This document shows, in pieces, positions 29,201 through 37,498 of a DNA stretch of 64,000 nucleotides. The notes under the pieces are model-generated. The model searched no databases, was not told the origin of the DNA, and worked only from the letters and a program-made list of their open reading frames with translations. The stretch is from an uncultured Prevotella sp. (GTDB lineage Bacteria; Bacteroidota; Bacteroidia; Bacteroidales; Bacteroidaceae), in contig CAJOEC010000004.1 in assembly GCA_905233425.1 (NCBI GenBank), forward strand, positions 36,506 to 100,505. Direction: 5' to 3'. How positions within the stretch are numbered: the first letter of the stretch is position 1; each line of letters begins with the position of its first letter. Made by a program: the position numbers and the translations under genes.

Positions 29201-30237
29201 GCCACATCTTCGACCGCTTCTATCAGGGCAGCAACTCGCGCAAGCTCAACATCGACGGCACGGGCATAGGACTCAACCTCTGCAAGATGATTGTTGACAT
29301 GCACCATGGAACGATAGAGGCGCAAAACCGCACCGACGGGAAGCAAGGCTCTGTGTTCACTGTCACACTGCCCTTGGGCACCTCCCACCTCAAGCCCGAA
29401 GAAATCGACACCGAAACGCAGGAGCCGGTGCAGCACCAGACTGTCAGCAACCAGTCTTCGTCATCGTCGTCACGCCACAAAGTGCTCATCGTCGACGACG
29501 ACAACGAAATTGCCGAGTACATACAGCAGGAACTGCAACGCCACTATAAGTTCGGCATCTGCCATAACGGAAAGGACGGACTGAAGGAACTCCTCACCAA
29601 CGACTACGACGTGGTGGTCTCCGACGTGATGATGCCCGAAATGGATGGGTTCACCATGCTGCGAATGATAAAGACCAACCTCAACCTCTCACATCTCCCT
29701 GTCATCATGCTCACGTCGAAGGCCGATGTAGCCAACCGTTTAGAAGGCCTGGAGCACGGTGCCGACGCATTCTTAGCCAAGCCATTCGACATGAAAGAGC
29801 TGCATCTCACCATAGAGAACCTCATACAGGGCCGCCGCCATCTGAAGGGAAAGTTCAGCGGCGCACAGCAGCAGGCCGACAAGCTGGAGCAGCCAGAGGT
29901 GAAAGGCAACGACGAGCAGCTCATGGAGCGAATCATGAAGGTTGTGAACAAAAACCTCTCCGACAGCGACTTCAACGTAGAGATGCTTTGCTCCGAGGTG
30001 GGCATCAGCCGCGCACAGCTGCACCGCAAGATGAAGGAACTCACCGGGATAAGCACCTCGGAGTTCATACGCAACATCCGACTGGAACAGGCCGCACGTC
30101 TGTTGAAGGAGCAGAAAATCAACGTCACGCAGGTTGCCTACACCGTGGGATTCTCAAACCTCGCCCACTTCTCAACCATCTTCCGCAAGCATTTCGGCGT
30201 AGCTCCGTCGGAGTATGCCAACATCATTGAAGAGTAG
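26248..30237 (+). CDS. Hybrid two-component system sensor kinase/response regulator (HTCS)
   Basis: A 1329-residue one-protein signalling system. Order: signal peptide (1-20, MKRRFFLFVSCFISCLSTTA); two periplasmic beta-propellers built of Reg_prop repeats such as GSIWIATDYGLNRYDGYRF (about 25-650); a Y_Y_Y immunoglobulin-like domain (about 675-750); one membrane helix (about 757-779); HisKA with NATHDIRSPLT (His800); HATPase_c with LLSNAFKYTHDGG and GTGIGLNLCKMIV; a receiver with LIVDDDNE (Asp1083-1085) and SDVMMPEMDG (phospho-acceptor Asp1126); and an AraC-type HTH (about 1227-1326, GISRAQLHRKMKE, VAYTVGFSNLAHFSTIFRKHFG). Such proteins bind oligosaccharides between propellers and activate nearby utilisation genes. 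It lies between the SusCD operon and the CAZyme genes and is the likely regulator of one or both. Confidence 0.96.
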   Translation: MKRRFFLFVSCFISCLSTTAQTGQFISADRFSSSLINDLCQDRQGSIWIATDYGLNRYDGYRFQTFLHSDADTTSVSDNMVVSLLCDKDGRVWAGCSYGLDCFDAPTESFVHYAFPEGYRPRVSSLIQRHDGTIVVGTAGYGAYTVGDGLLLQPYVSDDDDKYFSRMYEDAQGRFWHSGFNETICLHHANGRTEHLLSTVGNPQAFVEQEGEVLIVCQHGIMAYRNGLLQMADIDMSVAEGRDVIYWKAVPGISGNIYIGTRGKGLFSIPTGQQRRIENITLNTFGLDIQTAKVSAAMLDARGNLWLGCHRKGLVMVPLHPEQFQNWSFEAQGIRLGSTISSVCEGDGGMVWATVQGVGIYGFNEKGRVVAHPKAPNAVEFIFRDKKKRFWVGTDDGLFTYEPQTGSYQQCVTFDCDRFNDMTSDDDGNIYISTFSRGFCIFTPGSGELRNYSMTDDNDSVRGRLCNNWILAMMPSRNGQLWMATASGVACYDPKADTFKPFGWEQLLPGVMCYSLCETSKGHILIGTGNGLYVYEPGKQEATLFEGADELKDKVVNYIVETNDGDLWCSTSMGIWQYDASIGKFIGHVATNGLTKKEYVLNVGMHTDDDRVFFGNNDGLTVFSPHKQDDDEAEADPLVLTAFRVGDQFVNAATELNDVCVTDGKAIAQCDHFTLSYLDHTVSMAFSQYDFENAMNVSLEHRVNNEDWIRGPEGRNEIALAHLQPGTYRIEVRALHQGHYSPSKVIIIKVRAPWYKSSTAYFIYIVILLALFALAALMWRRRANRQLDEEKMKFLINATHDIRSPLTIILSALKKIKNTNVDDLHAVADLQSFCSSVLHPSMDAIERNSQRILNLVNQILDVRKIDKQQMHLHCRKTDMVQFVSSVCKMFEFNAQERNIKLKFDHEGFDRAEVWIDRSQFDKVITNLLSNAFKYTHDGGEIVISLEADGLNQTNGATGDDKQQDNRKLTLRVQDSGVGISPDSLRHIFDRFYQGSNSRKLNIDGTGIGLNLCKMIVDMHHGTIEAQNRTDGKQGSVFTVTLPLGTSHLKPEEIDTETQEPVQHQTVSNQSSSSSSRHKVLIVDDDNEIAEYIQQELQRHYKFGICHNGKDGLKELLTNDYDVVVSDVMMPEMDGFTMLRMIKTNLNLSHLPVIMLTSKADVANRLEGLEHGADAFLAKPFDMKELHLTIENLIQGRRHLKGKFSGAQQQADKLEQPEVKGNDEQLMERIMKVVNKNLSDSDFNVEMLCSEVGISRAQLHRKMKELTGISTSEFIRNIRLEQAARLLKEQKINVTQVAYTVGFSNLAHFSTIFRKHFGVAPSEYANIIEE

Positions 30238-30258
30238 ACTCAACCTTTGCGGAGAAAT

Positions 30259-30291
30259 AACCGGCGGTTATCCATGAGATATCCGCCGGTT
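30259..30291 (+). terminator. Hairpin after the HTCS gene
   Basis: AACCGGCGG (30259-30267) pairs perfectly with CCGCCGGTT (30283-30291), 21 bp after the stop codon. No T-run follows, so its role as a terminator is uncertain. Confidence 0.45.
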
Positions 30292-30438
30292 CTCTATGAG
30301 ATAAGCGGCACATGTCTTCTATTGTGAAATCGTAAAACAACGAGGGAGAACGGTTCCTTTTCCACCTAAATGCAAACCATGAGACAAATTGTAAAGTTAA
30401 AGAAACAAAAATAGTCTACGTGTTGCGTACATATTCAC

Positions 30439-30446
30439 TATCTTTG
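30439..30446 (+). promoter_or_regulatory. -7 box of the mosaic surface protein gene
   Basis: TATCTTTG lies 53 bp before the ATG at 30500, with a T/A-rich leader between. No consensus -33 is visible. Confidence 0.55.
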
Positions 30447-30499
30447 CACCATATTTTCTTTTTTTTATTCACTTTATTATTAACCAAAACTTAAAAATT

Positions 30500-33400
30500 A
30501 TGGTAAAACTTACAAAACTGTTGTGTTTTTTGGTGCTCTGCCTATTTGGAATAGCGAGTGCCAACGCAAAGGTAGAGAAGGTTCATGCCACTTTTGAGAG
30601 TCCTACTAACACGAATACTACGTGGACACCGGATGCCTCAGAAGTAACCAAAGGAACTTTCACATGGTCTACTACGTACTACAACCAGCTGCGCAACATT
30701 GGCTTGCCTACTGGCGACATCACGAAGTACAAGAAGCTGGTGGTTGACACCGAAATCAAGAGCGGTGAGCAGTTCCGCATCCTGATCTACAAGGGTGGTT
30801 CTAACTTAACGCTCTATGCCAGCAACGGCGTGAACGAGTTCATTCTTGCTGACACGCTGAAGGTTCTTTATCCTGACACCTACAACGAGTTCCTACTGGA
30901 TTGCACAGAGATCTGCCTCTCTGGTAATAACAACGCCGCTCCTGGCGAGGCTATCATTAAGGATGTCTATTTAGAGACCTACAACGACGAGGGCGAGAAG
31001 GTTTTCGCTACCTTCGAGAGTCCCACCAACACGAACACCACGTGGACTCCGGACGCATCAGGTGAGACCGCAGGTACTTTCACCTGGTCTACAACCTACT
31101 ACAACCAGTTGCGTAACATCGGTCTGCCTTCTGGCGACATCTCAATGTACAAAAAGCTGGTGGTCGATACCGAAATCAAGAGCGGCAATCAGTTCCGCAT
31201 CCTGATTTACAAAGGTGGTTCTAATTTGACGCTCTATGCCAGCAACGGCTTGAACGAGTTCATTCTTGCTGACACGCTGAAGGTTCTTTATCCTGACACC
31301 TACAACGAGTTCCTGCTGGATTGCACAGAGATCTGCCTCTCTGGTAATAACAACGCCGCTCCTGGCGAGGCTATCATTAAGAGTGTCTATCTTGAGACCT
31401 ATCCTGAGAATGAGCAAGTTGACATTCCTGACATTGTCTACGAGGAAGATCCCGGAAAGCCCGCTGGAAACTTTGTTGACTTTACAGAGGCATTCCCCGA
31501 ACTCCAGCCGAGAATCGGCTTAGGAACTGATGGACACCCCATCGTGCTTGGAAATGGCGAAGTCGTCGTCGGCCAGAGAAGCCAGACCGTCATTGCCGAC
31601 CTCTCTGCTTACAGCAAGCTCACTCTTGTGACTTCTCCGAACTTGAAGCTCGTGCTTTACATGAACCATGAGGTTGCTGCCCAGCAGAACGCTGGCGACT
31701 ATGCAGCCGAAGATGCTGGCAAGTATGTCTTCATGGATGTTCAGGCCGACGAGAACGGTCTGATTGAGGTTGACCTGACCCAGTTTGACAAGCAGGATCT
31801 GAACTGCATCTGTCTGCCATGGGACAACAACAACAAGGGAACTGTTTGGTATATCCTGCTTACTGCGCAAGGCGAAATACCAGTTACTGAACCTGACTAC
31901 TATTTGGTAGGCAGCATGAACAGCTGGGAAATCACCGAGGGATACAAGCTGGAGGCCAATGCTGCCGCTGAAGGCGAGTATATGATTACGCTCGACTTCG
32001 AGGCAGGTGCTGAGTTCAAGATTAAATCGGGTGATACTTGGTATCCGGGTGACGGTATTGGCAACTGCACCATCAACGATGCAGGTAACTACACTGTTTA
32101 CTTCCGTCCGGACTATAGTGGCGGTGATGACTGGTTCTACAAAGTCATCTACGTAGTTTCTAATGCTGCTTCCACAGGTGAGGATGCTGCTTTGAAGGAA
32201 GCTCCCGAAGGCTGGACACAGGCTATCACCAATGGTAACCTCGCTGGCGATGATGTCAGCATCTATTTTGCTAAGGAGTATCCTTCTGTTGACACTAAGA
32301 GCGCTACCATCGTTGCCGGTGCCGGTAAGGACAACAGCCGCGGTATCGTGGTGAAAGCTGGTGACGACACCGCAAATGAGAGTTATGCAGCTTGGGACAG
32401 CCAGTTCTGGATTGTGTTGAAAGAAGCCCTGCCCAAGGGCACAAAGGTGCACGTGGAATTCGACTGTAAGGCTAGTCAGGCTGCCAAGGCCACCACGCAG
32501 TCGCATGGTGCCCAATGTAATTACATACACTGGGGTTGCATGGGCGACGTGAACTTCACCACCGACTGGCAGACATTCTCGACAGAGTTCACAGTAGCTG
32601 ATGAAGCTGACAATATGCAGAGCATTGCTTTCAACCTCCAGGAGGAGAAGTCCGCTACCGACTATTACTTCGACAACTTCGGTGTATGGTATCAGATACC
32701 CAAAGAAATTACCGACTGGGCTGACATCATCGACAACGGCGACATGGAGGGCGAAGACTCTGAGTGCTTCTATGTGACCGAGCAGGGCGTTGGTGGTCCG
32801 TTCCTCGCCAAGTTCACCGAGGGTATCGGCGTGGATGGCAGCAAGGCCGTGAAGGTGCAGTCGGCCGACGATCCTGCCAATGATTGGGACACCCAGTTCT
32901 TTATTCGTCTGCCTTATCAGCTGCCTGCTGGCACGAATTATCGTGTATCCTTCGACTACAAGGCCGACAAGGCTGGTGACTTCGATACACAGTCTCACGC
33001 AGAACCAGGTCAATACATCCACTGGGTTGCTGTTGGCAGTGGCAGTTTCACCACCGAATGGCAGACCTACAGTGCAGAAGGTACTATTCCTGCTGAGTGC
33101 GACGGAAGCCAGGGTGAAGGTTTCTTGAAGATTTTCCAGACAATCGCTTTCAACCTGGCCAAAAACAAGGTTGCTACTGAGTTCATCTTTGACAATGTGA
33201 AGTTTGAGGTTGATGCCGACATCGTGGCTGAACTGACCAAGAATCCCGCTGTCACCCCGACTCCTATCGAGAGCATGGCTATCGTGGGTGACTTCACCGG
33301 TGGCTGGCCTACTCAGGATGAGACTGGTGCATGGGACTTCAGCATGGCTAAGCCTATGACCAAGAGCGAGGAGAATACCGATATCTGGACGCTGACTGTT

Positions 33401-36400
33401 CCGTTCGTAGCCGAGGCAAAGACCTACGAGTATAAGGCTGCTGCCAACGGCAAGTATGGCGACTATGACCTGCCTGCTGAGGGCAACCAGAACTTCGTGT
33501 TCGGTACCGACGAGTATCCCGCTGGCGAGTACAACCTGACCTTCACTGCCGACACCAAGAACAACACTCTGGCGCTCGACGTTGAGAAGGCCAGCATACA
33601 GACCTTCACCGCTACGTTCACCACTAACGCTTACTGGTGGGATAATGTCTATGCTTACGCATGGAGCGGCGATGGCGAGAATGCCACAAAGTACTTAGGC
33701 GACTGGCCCGGCACTCAGATCACTGCTAATGCTCAGGGCGTTTACAACGTTGCCATCAAGGGCGAGGTTGCTCCCGAGAAGATTATCTTCAACAACGGTA
33801 ACACTGGAGAAGGCAATCAGACCGAGGATCTCGCATTCGAGGACGGCAAGGCTTACGAGTATGTATTCACTCCCACCTTCGACTTCGAGAACAACAACGG
33901 CGAGTGGGCCGAGGGCGCAACATTCGAGAATGGTGTCACTATGGACGACATCACGCTGACTGGTAACGAGAAGGTCAAGTTTACGAATAATGTACTCAAA
34001 TTCTCTGGAAAGAATACTTCAAACATCACTCTGGCAGCTGCTAATGGCAAGGTCATTAAGACGATTGAGTTCAAGGCTCCCTATGCTACGATGGACAATA
34101 TTCAGCTGACAGCTTCGGAGGGTGAAGTGACTCAAACCTTAGTTGTTACTGACAACGCCCAGGAGAACCCAACCATCTTGTATGCTATCTGGACATGGAC
34201 TGGTGAAGCCTCAGAGGTGACATTCACGTCTACAGCAAGATCTCTCAATATCGGTTTCATCAACGTCACCGCTGAAGAGATTCCCGCTACTGACATCACC
34301 ATTACTCCTGAGTCTGGTGCCGATATCGCCGCTGTCCTGGAACAGGCAGAGGCTAATGTGGTCAAGGTTGGCAACATTAAGATTGAACTGGCTAAGGATG
34401 GCAACTACACCATCGGTTCTACCATTGAGGTTCCTGCAAGCCTGACGTTCTGGGGCAACGACGCTACAGTCGACGCTTCACAGTTGGCAGGCCCGATGAT
34501 TGCCATGGCAAACGTCGAGGCTCCCGAGGGATGGACTGAGACTAACGTCGAGATTGCCGGTGTGAAGGTGAAGGGCCTGAAGCAGTCACTCTTCTACAGC
34601 ACTTGCAAGAACTATCTCATCAAGGACTTTAATGTCAATTGGTGTAATGTTGAGCTTGCTGGCGACGTGACGGCATTCGACTTCACAAAGGGTAGCGCTG
34701 CTGAGAACTTCAATGTGACCAACTCCACATTCTATGCTCCCACAGCTACTACGAAGTCGTTCTACAGTTCACAGAGCGGACAGAAGCTGACCGAGGCTAA
34801 TGGTGATCTGGTACAGACCTTCAAGTTCCAGAACAACACCTTGTACAACCTGGCTAAGAGCAAGAACTTCTTCTCACACCGCCAGAGCAACCAGACATGG
34901 CTGACTTACGACGTGCAGAACAACATCTTCGTGAACTGCGGCAAGAAAGGCCAGACCATCAAGGGTATGAACGGTGGCCAGAGTGGTAAGAACCCGACAT
35001 GGATCATCAAGGGCAATGCCTTCAACTTCGATGGTGAGGACACCAGCGCTGACGAGGCAACTGGCGACGACGATGAGCCTGTACAGGATTGTGTTGCCGG
35101 CGTGGCTAAGTTTGCCGACGCTGACAATGGCGACTTCAACGGTGTGTTCGAGATCGATGTCGAGGCTACAGCTCCCGAGTCGCTCGGTGCCCCGATGTGG
35201 ACTCTGAACTTCATTAAGGTGATCACCTACACCGCTACCTTCACCACCAACGCTGGCTGGGAGAAAGCCTATGCTTACGCTTGGAGCGGCAAGGAAGGCG
35301 AGGAAGGTTTCAAGAAGTTCCTCGGCGACTGGCCCGGCACAGAGATGACACCTGGCAATGGTGGCAACGATTGGATGATCAGCTTCAAGGCTGAGAATGC
35401 TCCTGAGAAGATCATCTTCAACAACGGTGAAAAGGCTCAGACCGCTGACCTCGACTTCGAGGACGGCAAGGCTTACGAGTTCACTATCAACACCGAGTGG
35501 GCTGAAGCTATCGCTGCTGCTCAGGCTCTCGCCGAGGATGATGGCGTGGCTGTTGGCAAGCTGCTTGCTGCCATCGGCGTGGCTCAGGGTATCACCGAGC
35601 CTACCGACGAGCAGAAGGCTGCCCTGCAGACCGCTGTTGACCAGTACAAGGAGGACAACCTCGACCAGGAGAAGGATGAGACCGCAAAGGTGGCTACCAA
35701 CGGCTGGAAGAAGTTCGACGGCAGCAATGCCGGTGTCTGCGCTACGCAGTTTGCTCCTGCCATCACCACCTACGACGGACGCACAGCCCAGCTGGCAGAG
35801 GTCTTTGAAGGCAATGGCGACCGGACTGGTACTATTATCTATCAGGACATCACTGGCCTGACCAATGGTCAGTACAAGGTGGGCTTCTATGGCAACGCCT
35901 TCTCTACTTCCGGACGTGACGGTTTCAACTGCACCATGGAGGATGGCGCTACAGACGTGGCATACGTCTTCGCCAACGAGAAGCAGTCGTTCATAGCAGC
36001 ACATATAGCTACCGCTACCGAACAGAACGAGTTCAACTCCTTCGATGTCGAGGTAACCGACGGTACCATTAAGCTCGGAATGGGTAAGGCTGAAGGCAAG
36101 ACTGCCAGCACCAACTGGCACACCATGCAGATCTATCAGCTGACATGGTTCACCACCGCCAAGGAGGTATTTGCCCAGGATCAGGAAGAGCTGAAAGCCG
36201 TCATAGCCGAGGCAAAGGCTCTCTTAGCCGACGAGACCAAGACCGAAGGCAAAGATGTGTTGGAATTTTTCGTCTATGCCGCTGAACAGGCTGTTGACAG
36301 CAAGATGATTAACATCTCTGAGCTGGAGGCCGTCATCGGCAACCTGAAGGATCTCATCGCCGGCTTCAAGAAGGCTAACTGGTACATTGACTTCGCTGCT

Positions 36401-37429
36401 GGTGAGTACTACGTCATCGACGCTGAGAGTGGTCTGAAGATGGCCGCTGGCCACGACTGGGGCACACGCGGTATCGTCAACGAGGCAGGTCTCGACCTGA
36501 CCCTCACTCCGTACACGGAGAGCCGCACCGTGACCTTCGACAGCCGCGTCTACAACAGTGACGTCCAGCACTACCTGGGTAGCAACCTCTACATGGACAG
36601 CAATGAGTGGGGTTGGGCACTTGAGTATCAGGGCTTCGGCTTCTACATCCTCAATCCCAACAATGGCAAGTACATCAACATCGACCTCTACGACAACCTC
36701 GTCGAGAGCGACACGCCGCGCGAGTGGATCCTCGTCTCGAAGGCAGGTGTGAGGGCTGAACTCATAGATGAGATGTCTGAAGCAACTAAGGATGATCCCG
36801 TCGATGCTACTGGTCTCATCGTTGCTCAGAACTTCAACCGCAACGACTCACGTAACGCCGAGGCTTGGAGTGTCAGCGAAGACTGCACCAACAAGAACCT
36901 CAGTGGTGGTAACAACGTGAACAACTGCGCTGAGAGCTTCCACTCGACGTTCACCATCATGCAGACCATCAGCGATTGTCCCGCCGGATTCTATCAGATG
37001 ACTGCACAGGGATTCTATCGTCAGGATGAGTACGGTGGCGATGAGGCTCCCGCAGCTCCTATGTTCTTCGCTAACGAGATCAATGGCGACGTTCCCGCTC
37101 TTGCTGAGGGTGGACCTAACGGTATGAGCAGCGCTTCTGAGGCATTCACCAATGGCGATTACACCATCGAGCCTATCACCTTCGAGGTTAAGGAGGACGG
37201 AATGATGTACATTGGTATCACTCAGCCTGCAACAGATACCCAGTGGGTCATCTGGGATAACTTCCAGCTGAAGTACTTCGGCCAGGAGAATCCTACTACT
37301 GGAATCACTTCTGTCAACGCTGCTGCTGAGCAGAACGCTGCCGGCATCTACAACCTCAACGGCCAGAAGGTGGAGAAGGCTCAGAAGGGTCTCTACATCA
37401 TCAATGGCAAGAAGCAGGTTATCCGATAG
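30500..37429 (+). CDS. Giant secreted mosaic of carbohydrate-binding-type modules, no catalytic domain seen
   Basis: A 2309-residue protein with signal peptide ending near residue 23 (SANA). Modules in order: two near-identical beta-sandwiches (about 26-165 and 166-305) with the DISMYKKLVV motif; a diverged third (about 320-455, DLSAYSKLTLV); a SusE/F-like domain (about 466-552, DYYLVGSMNSWEI); two CBM4/9-like domains (about 572-730 and 741-908); another SusE/F-like domain (about 924-1030, IVGDFTGGWP); a CBM26-like domain (about 1034-1127, YAYAWSGDG...LGDWPGT); a beta-sandwich; a beta-helix-like region (about 1262-1572) resembling DUF4957/DUF5123; a second CBM26-like domain (about 1578-1665); helical and lectin-like segments; and a C-terminal tail IYNLNGQKVEKAQKGLYIIN typical of Prevotella secreted proteins. 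I infer a surface or extracellular glycan-binding protein. It has its own promoter and terminator. Domain names are by eye. Confidence 0.8.
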   Translation: MVKLTKLLCFLVLCLFGIASANAKVEKVHATFESPTNTNTTWTPDASEVTKGTFTWSTTYYNQLRNIGLPTGDITKYKKLVVDTEIKSGEQFRILIYKGGSNLTLYASNGVNEFILADTLKVLYPDTYNEFLLDCTEICLSGNNNAAPGEAIIKDVYLETYNDEGEKVFATFESPTNTNTTWTPDASGETAGTFTWSTTYYNQLRNIGLPSGDISMYKKLVVDTEIKSGNQFRILIYKGGSNLTLYASNGLNEFILADTLKVLYPDTYNEFLLDCTEICLSGNNNAAPGEAIIKSVYLETYPENEQVDIPDIVYEEDPGKPAGNFVDFTEAFPELQPRIGLGTDGHPIVLGNGEVVVGQRSQTVIADLSAYSKLTLVTSPNLKLVLYMNHEVAAQQNAGDYAAEDAGKYVFMDVQADENGLIEVDLTQFDKQDLNCICLPWDNNNKGTVWYILLTAQGEIPVTEPDYYLVGSMNSWEITEGYKLEANAAAEGEYMITLDFEAGAEFKIKSGDTWYPGDGIGNCTINDAGNYTVYFRPDYSGGDDWFYKVIYVVSNAASTGEDAALKEAPEGWTQAITNGNLAGDDVSIYFAKEYPSVDTKSATIVAGAGKDNSRGIVVKAGDDTANESYAAWDSQFWIVLKEALPKGTKVHVEFDCKASQAAKATTQSHGAQCNYIHWGCMGDVNFTTDWQTFSTEFTVADEADNMQSIAFNLQEEKSATDYYFDNFGVWYQIPKEITDWADIIDNGDMEGEDSECFYVTEQGVGGPFLAKFTEGIGVDGSKAVKVQSADDPANDWDTQFFIRLPYQLPAGTNYRVSFDYKADKAGDFDTQSHAEPGQYIHWVAVGSGSFTTEWQTYSAEGTIPAECDGSQGEGFLKIFQTIAFNLAKNKVATEFIFDNVKFEVDADIVAELTKNPAVTPTPIESMAIVGDFTGGWPTQDETGAWDFSMAKPMTKSEENTDIWTLTVPFVAEAKTYEYKAAANGKYGDYDLPAEGNQNFVFGTDEYPAGEYNLTFTADTKNNTLALDVEKASIQTFTATFTTNAYWWDNVYAYAWSGDGENATKYLGDWPGTQITANAQGVYNVAIKGEVAPEKIIFNNGNTGEGNQTEDLAFEDGKAYEYVFTPTFDFENNNGEWAEGATFENGVTMDDITLTGNEKVKFTNNVLKFSGKNTSNITLAAANGKVIKTIEFKAPYATMDNIQLTASEGEVTQTLVVTDNAQENPTILYAIWTWTGEASEVTFTSTARSLNIGFINVTAEEIPATDITITPESGADIAAVLEQAEANVVKVGNIKIELAKDGNYTIGSTIEVPASLTFWGNDATVDASQLAGPMIAMANVEAPEGWTETNVEIAGVKVKGLKQSLFYSTCKNYLIKDFNVNWCNVELAGDVTAFDFTKGSAAENFNVTNSTFYAPTATTKSFYSSQSGQKLTEANGDLVQTFKFQNNTLYNLAKSKNFFSHRQSNQTWLTYDVQNNIFVNCGKKGQTIKGMNGGQSGKNPTWIIKGNAFNFDGEDTSADEATGDDDEPVQDCVAGVAKFADADNGDFNGVFEIDVEATAPESLGAPMWTLNFIKVITYTATFTTNAGWEKAYAYAWSGKEGEEGFKKFLGDWPGTEMTPGNGGNDWMISFKAENAPEKIIFNNGEKAQTADLDFEDGKAYEFTINTEWAEAIAAAQALAEDDGVAVGKLLAAIGVAQGITEPTDEQKAALQTAVDQYKEDNLDQEKDETAKVATNGWKKFDGSNAGVCATQFAPAITTYDGRTAQLAEVFEGNGDRTGTIIYQDITGLTNGQYKVGFYGNAFSTSGRDGFNCTMEDGATDVAYVFANEKQSFIAAHIATATEQNEFNSFDVEVTDGTIKLGMGKAEGKTASTNWHTMQIYQLTWFTTAKEVFAQDQEELKAVIAEAKALLADETKTEGKDVLEFFVYAAEQAVDSKMINISELEAVIGNLKDLIAGFKKANWYIDFAAGEYYVIDAESGLKMAAGHDWGTRGIVNEAGLDLTLTPYTESRTVTFDSRVYNSDVQHYLGSNLYMDSNEWGWALEYQGFGFYILNPNNGKYINIDLYDNLVESDTPREWILVSKAGVRAELIDEMSEATKDDPVDATGLIVAQNFNRNDSRNAEAWSVSEDCTNKNLSGGNNVNNCAESFHSTFTIMQTISDCPAGFYQMTAQGFYRQDEYGGDEAPAAPMFFANEINGDVPALAEGGPNGMSSASEAFTNGDYTIEPITFEVKEDGMMYIGITQPATDTQWVIWDNFQLKYFGQENPTTGITSVNAAAEQNAAGIYNLNGQKVEKAQKGLYIINGKKQVIR
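30575..31407 (+). repeat. 420-bp in-frame tandem duplication in the mosaic protein gene
   Basis: Unit 1 (from 30575) and unit 2 (from 30995) are offset by exactly 420 bp, 140 codons. The stretches 30841-30960 and 31261-31380 differ at only a couple of positions, while the upstream halves differ mainly at synonymous sites. This indicates a recent duplication or gene conversion of one binding module. Confidence 0.9.
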
Positions 37430-37455
37430 GGTAGGGGACTACTCTTAGAGTAATT

Positions 37456-37497
37456 AAAAATTCGGGTCGCACATCAATGTGCGACCCGAATTTTTTT
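37456..37497. terminator. Bidirectional terminator between convergent genes
   Basis: AAAAATTCGGGTCGCAC pairs with GTGCGACCCGAATTTTT around a 6-nt loop. It has A residues on the left and a run of seven T on the right, so it can serve both the mosaic gene (plus) and the GH43-like gene (minus). Confidence 0.9.
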
Positions 37498-37498
37498 G

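Noticed and set aside
31520..33022. A 500-codon open frame on the minus strand inside the giant protein gene
   Set aside because: It has no signal peptide or recognisable motif, is fully antisense to a clear protein, and is explained by GC-rich third positions.
34874..36121. A 415-codon open frame on the minus strand in the same gene
   Set aside because: Same reasons: Val/Leu-rich shadow translation with no domain or promoter.
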